This document shows, piece after piece, positions 61,324 to 64,000 of a DNA stretch of 64,000 nt (within the stretch, counting starts at the first letter, position 1; each line of letters begins with the position of its first letter). Source of the DNA: Brevibacterium atlanticum (GTDB lineage Bacteria > Actinomycetota > Actinomycetes > Actinomycetales > Brevibacteriaceae); contig NZ_CP050152.1 in assembly GCF_011617245.1 (NCBI RefSeq), positions 3,710,503-3,774,502 on the forward strand, read 5' to 3'. The notes under the pieces are model-generated. The model ran no database searches, was not told the DNA's origin, and worked only from the letters and a program-made list of their open reading frames with translations. The position numbers were made by a program, and so were the translations under genes.

Positions 61324-61405
61324 GGGAGTCCTTCGCATCGCTGAGTGAACATGCCTTCGGTTCGACTCTAGCCCAGCCCTGTGGGCGGGGTCACTCGCGG
61401 ATACG

Positions 61406-61441
61406 ACAAGGCCCGCCGGTCGTTCGGCCGGCGGGCCTTGT
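61406..61441 (-). terminator. Terminator of the FMN reductase gene
   Basis: A 14-bp stem (61406-61419 with 61428-61441) with an 8-base loop lies 60 bases beyond the minus-strand FMN reductase stop and upstream of the SDR gene. The remainder of 61324-61499 shows no gene. Confidence 0.75.
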
Positions 61442-61499
61442 TCGGATTGCCTGCATTCCGCGTCCCCGGTAGGGCGAGCTCAGGCGAGCACGATGAGAC

Positions 61500-62075
61500 T
61501 CAGGCAGCCTGCTCTTCGGCGGCCTCACGCACGGACTTCAGGGCCTCGCCCCACGAGACGATGTCAGCCACCATCGAGGCGAACGGAGCGGCCGAGACCT
61601 CGGTCGGCGCAAACTGGCCGTCGGCGACGTCGGTGAAGATGGAGAACGAAGCCTGGTCGCGGACGACGGCGAGCTTGTAGTTCGCGAGGATGTGGCGCAG
61701 GTGCTCGGCGGCGCGCACGCCCTTGTCGGCGCCGTAGTTGACGATGCCCGCGACCTTGTGGTTGAACTCGGTGGCGACGAAGTCGAGGGCATTCTTCAGC
61801 GAACCGGAGATCGAGTGGTTGTACTCAGGGGTGACGAAGATGAAGGCGTCGAACTCCTCGAGCTTCGCGCCCCAGGCCTTCGTGTGATCGTTGGCGTACA
61901 TCTTCGCCCCGGCCGGAACCACCTCGTCGAGGAGGGGAAGGTCGAAGCTGCCGAAGTCGACGACCTCGGCGCGGACGCCATCGTTGGCGGCCAGCTGCTG
62001 CTCGACCCAGGCGACGATCTGCGGGTTGAGCGCCTGCGGGCGCGAGGTTCCGGGGATGATGGCAATGTTGAGCAT
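61500..62075 (-). CDS. NAD(P)H-dependent FMN reductase family protein
   Basis: Flavodoxin-like reductase of 191 residues. The FMN phosphate loop IIPGTSRPQALNPQIVAWVEQQL and the flavin-ring loop FVTPEYNHSISGSLKNALDFV are clear. This is the chromate/azo/quinone reductase branch rather than SsuE. The start at MLNIAIIP has GAGGACG upstream. The frame is open another 40 codons without a site. It is divergent from a TetR-type gene, with 290 bases between, so that regulator may control it. Confidence 0.88.
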   Translation of the reverse strand: MLNIAIIPGTSRPQALNPQIVAWVEQQLAANDGVRAEVVDFGSFDLPLLDEVVPAGAKMYANDHTKAWGAKLEEFDAFIFVTPEYNHSISGSLKNALDFVATEFNHKVAGIVNYGADKGVRAAEHLRHILANYKLAVVRDQASFSIFTDVADGQFAPTEVSAAPFASMVADIVSWGEALKSVREAAEEQAA

Positions 62076-62183
62076 GGACGTCCTCAAATCGATTGGCGGT
62101 GTCGGCCGGTGATCGACCGAAGCGGTAGGGTTCTCGGGCGGAGCGTGGCAGCAGACTGCCCGGCTCCATTTCAGCGAACATAC

Positions 62184-62195
62184 TTGAACACTCAA
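62184..62195. promoter_or_regulatory. Small dyad in the FMN reductase/TetR intergenic region
   Basis: TTGAACACTCAA (TTGA and TCAA around four bases) lies 109 bases before the reductase ATG and about 170 before the TetR ATG. It is a candidate operator. The 290-base gap has no other recognisable feature. Confidence 0.3.
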
Positions 62196-62365
62196 TCATT
62201 CCCAGCAGCACACGTGACCCTGGTCACTTCGTCCGCGGGCACATCGTCGACTTCCTTGCGAATTCGGGCCCGTTGGAGCGGTTCGTCGTGTATGGTCGTG
62301 GGGCAGGTGAAAGATTGTTCGATAGAAGAGCAGGCTTCGACGGAAAGCCGGCAAGGAGCCCGACC

Positions 62366-63028
62366 ATGGCGCGCTCGACCAACGGCCGCAACAACATCCT
62401 CCGCTCGGCCCGGGACACTTTCGCGGACAAGGGATTCGACGGGGCATCCATCCGCGACATCGCCCAGACGGCGGGGCTGAGCCTCTCCGCACTCTACTAC
62501 TATTTCCCTTCGAAGCAGGAAGCTCTGTACGAGCTCGTCCACACCGCCTACTCGTGGTACATCGGACACGCTCGCGCCGTCATCGCCGAGGTCGACGACG
62601 ACCCGGTCGATCAGCTCGCGGTCGCCGTTCGCTACCTCGCCCGCTACCGCATGGAGAACGTCTCGGTCTCGACCGTGCTGCTGCGCGACACCGAACGGCT
62701 GACCGGCGACAACGCCACGCAGGTCAAGGACCTCCAGAAGGAGGCACGTGAGGTCATGGGCGAGATCGTCCGGGCCGGCATCGAGACGGGAGCCTTCCGC
62801 GTCGAGAGCTCGACTCTGGCCACCCGCGCGATCCACTCGATCTGCAACTCGCTCTCACTGTGGTACAGGCCCACGGGCGACCTGACCCCGGACATGATCG
62901 AACGCGACTTCACGCAGTACTCGCTGCGCATCCTCGGCCTCGACCCCTCGGAAGAGGAGCTCGACCGCCTGCTCGGCCTGCCGGTCAACCAGGCGGGCAT
63001 GCTCGACTTCATCGCCGACACCAACTGA
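62366..63028 (+). CDS. TetR/AcrR family regulator
   Basis: Regulator of 220 residues. The N-terminal helix-turn-helix reads ILRSARDTFADKGFDGASIRDIAQTAGLSLSALYYYFPSKQEALYELV. The C-terminal ligand and dimer domain has RYLARYRMENVSVSTVLLRDTERL, reminiscent of TetR regulators of fatty-acid or CoA-thioester metabolism (the TetR_C_33-like group). The effector is unknown. The AAGGAG ribosome site decides the start at 62366, although the frame is open 31 codons further. It is divergent from an FMN reductase and close to an acyl-CoA-type SDR. Confidence 0.9.
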   Translation: MARSTNGRNNILRSARDTFADKGFDGASIRDIAQTAGLSLSALYYYFPSKQEALYELVHTAYSWYIGHARAVIAEVDDDPVDQLAVAVRYLARYRMENVSVSTVLLRDTERLTGDNATQVKDLQKEAREVMGEIVRAGIETGAFRVESSTLATRAIHSICNSLSLWYRPTGDLTPDMIERDFTQYSLRILGLDPSEEELDRLLGLPVNQAGMLDFIADTN

Positions 63029-63040
63029 CCCCTCTTGCTA

Positions 63041-63090
63041 CCTGACGGCGGCCCAGCAACCTCGCGCGAGGTAGCTGGGCCGCCGTCAGG
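63041..63090. terminator. Very long hairpin between the TetR gene and the IS110 transposase
   Basis: A perfect 17-bp stem (63041-63057 with 63074-63090) is continued after a 2-base internal loop by the palindrome CCTCGCGCGAGG (63060-63071). It lies 13 bases after the TetR stop and 15 bases before the convergent transposase stop and probably terminates both. Confidence 0.75.
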
Positions 63091-63105
63091 ATCCTTCTAT
63101 GCTTG

Positions 63106-64000
63106 TCAAGCGGCCTGCCCAACCACGCTCGTCGCCTCGAGAAGCCGATAAACTCTCCGGGCCACAAACCGCTTGATACACCGGATAGCCTCCTTCTTCG
63201 ACTTCCCTTCCCCAAGTCGTTTAGCCATGTACGCTCGGGTCTCCTCATCGAAGGACAGCTTCGTGATGGCCACCATGTACAACGCGGAGTTCAACCGGCG
63301 GTCCCCGCTGCGGTTGAGTCGGAATCTCACCACATTGCCCGACGATGCTGGGATCGGATTCACCCCCGCCAGCTTCGCGAACGCAGCCTCGGAATGCACC
63401 CGTCCTGGATGAGACCACGCCAGATAGAACACGGCGGCAGTGATCGGTCCGATCCCCGGCTGGGCCAGCAGCACAGCGGCAGGACTGTCCTTCACCAGAG
63501 CCAGAATCCGTGTGGCGTAATCCTTGATGTCGGCATCGAGTTCGATGACGCGTTTGGCTAACCGGATCGCTTCCCGACGTGCTTCACAACGGGCCACAGG
63601 CTCGTTCCGGCCCCGCCATTTCGACACCGTGCGGATCTTGGCGACTGACAGTTTCCGTCGGGCATCGATACCGAGATCGTTCGCCCGCAACAACGCGGTC
63701 AGCGCGTTGATGGTGCGGGTCTTCTCCCGCGTCATGGACTCGCGGGCACCCACGAGGATCCGCAGTCCCTGACGCGGCCCATCGGCCTGTCTGGGCACGC
63801 GCAGCCGCGACTGCTCCAAGGGCAGGACGGTGGTCGCGATTCTGCGGGCGTCGATCTGGTCATCCTTACCCGTGCTGTGACGGTCGCGGGCACTCATGCT
63901 CGCGGCCTCGGCGACCGTATACCCAGCCTCAGCGACGTTCTCGGCCAGGATCGCTCCGTAGGTGCCGATGCCTTCGATCACCCACAGGGTGTCCAGGTGC
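63106..64000 (-). mobile_element. IS110-family transposase, 5' end beyond window
   Basis: Partial transposase. 298 codons are visible and open through base 64000, so the N-terminus is outside the window. The frame reads HLDTLWVIEGIGTYGA at the edge, and the acidic DEDD-type (RuvC-like) segment GKDDQIDARRIATTVLP follows. RILVGARESMTREKTRTINALTALL is the linking helix. The C-terminal Transposase_20 domain shows LAQPGIGPITAAVFYLAWSHPGRVHSEAAFAKLAGVNPIPASSG and closes with RLNRSGDRRLNSALY, which carries the conserved Ser. The full family length is about 340-400 residues. IS110 elements lack classical inverted repeats, and many carry a bridge RNA in the non-coding end, which would lie outside this window. 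Confidence 0.9.

Overview
The window is about 65% GC, with densely packed, often overlapping genes and strong GCC/GAG/CTC codon preference. It reads as an actinobacterial chromosome, most likely Brevibacterium or a close relative in the Micrococcales. The genus is an inference from gene content (rib operon with an FMN riboswitch, DesK-type two-component systems, pyruvate:quinone oxidoreductase, Wadjet), not something the bases prove. No tRNA, rRNA or CRISPR array was recognised.

Layout. 1-4138: the 3' part of a TRAP large permease, a DUF805 membrane protein, and a MarR regulator with its MFS exporter. 4299-8432: an FMN riboswitch followed by ribD-ribE-ribBA-ribH, a complete riboflavin pathway apart from the phosphatase step. 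8600-10315: pyruvate:quinone oxidoreductase. 10560-11698: a Fic AMP-transferase gene behind a perfect palindrome. 11717-19974 (minus): a type I Wadjet (jetABCD) anti-plasmid operon whose jetC is split by an apparent +1 frameshift, ending in a translationally overlapping MFS gene. 20076-21538: a YjbR-like protein and L-asparaginase.

21557-29349: an L-rhamnose catabolic locus. A divergent LacI regulator sits beside a perfect CG-centred operator, followed by transporter, mutarotase, isomerase, a fused aldolase/dehydrogenase and rhamnulokinase. 29450-34822: housekeeping and poorly characterised genes (MDR oxidoreductase, DUF402, amidohydrolase, DUF421, NAD(P)-binding protein) and a DUF4097-like protein. 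The DUF4097-like gene ends a histidine kinase/response regulator operon (33887-37495).

37697-49733 (minus): cystathionine gamma-synthase and a tightly overlapping eight-gene operon (peptide-type ABC importer, two luciferase-like flavin monooxygenases, FMN reductase, FAD/NAD(P)-binding protein). It looks like a sulfur-scavenging unit. 50250-53410: acyltransferase and nitronate monooxygenase. 53579-60552: two NarL/DesK-type two-component systems with a DMT transporter and a membrane protein. 60562-64000: a short-chain dehydrogenase, an FMN reductase divergent from a TetR regulator, and an IS110-type transposase cut by the right edge.

Signals beyond genes. The decamer GCCGAGGYGG occurs, counted by eye, at least 49 times on both strands, far above composition expectation and often in variable linkers. 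Several genes share a TANNNT-N6-start arrangement typical of leaderless mRNAs. Several convergent gene ends carry long hairpins, two of which share sequence.
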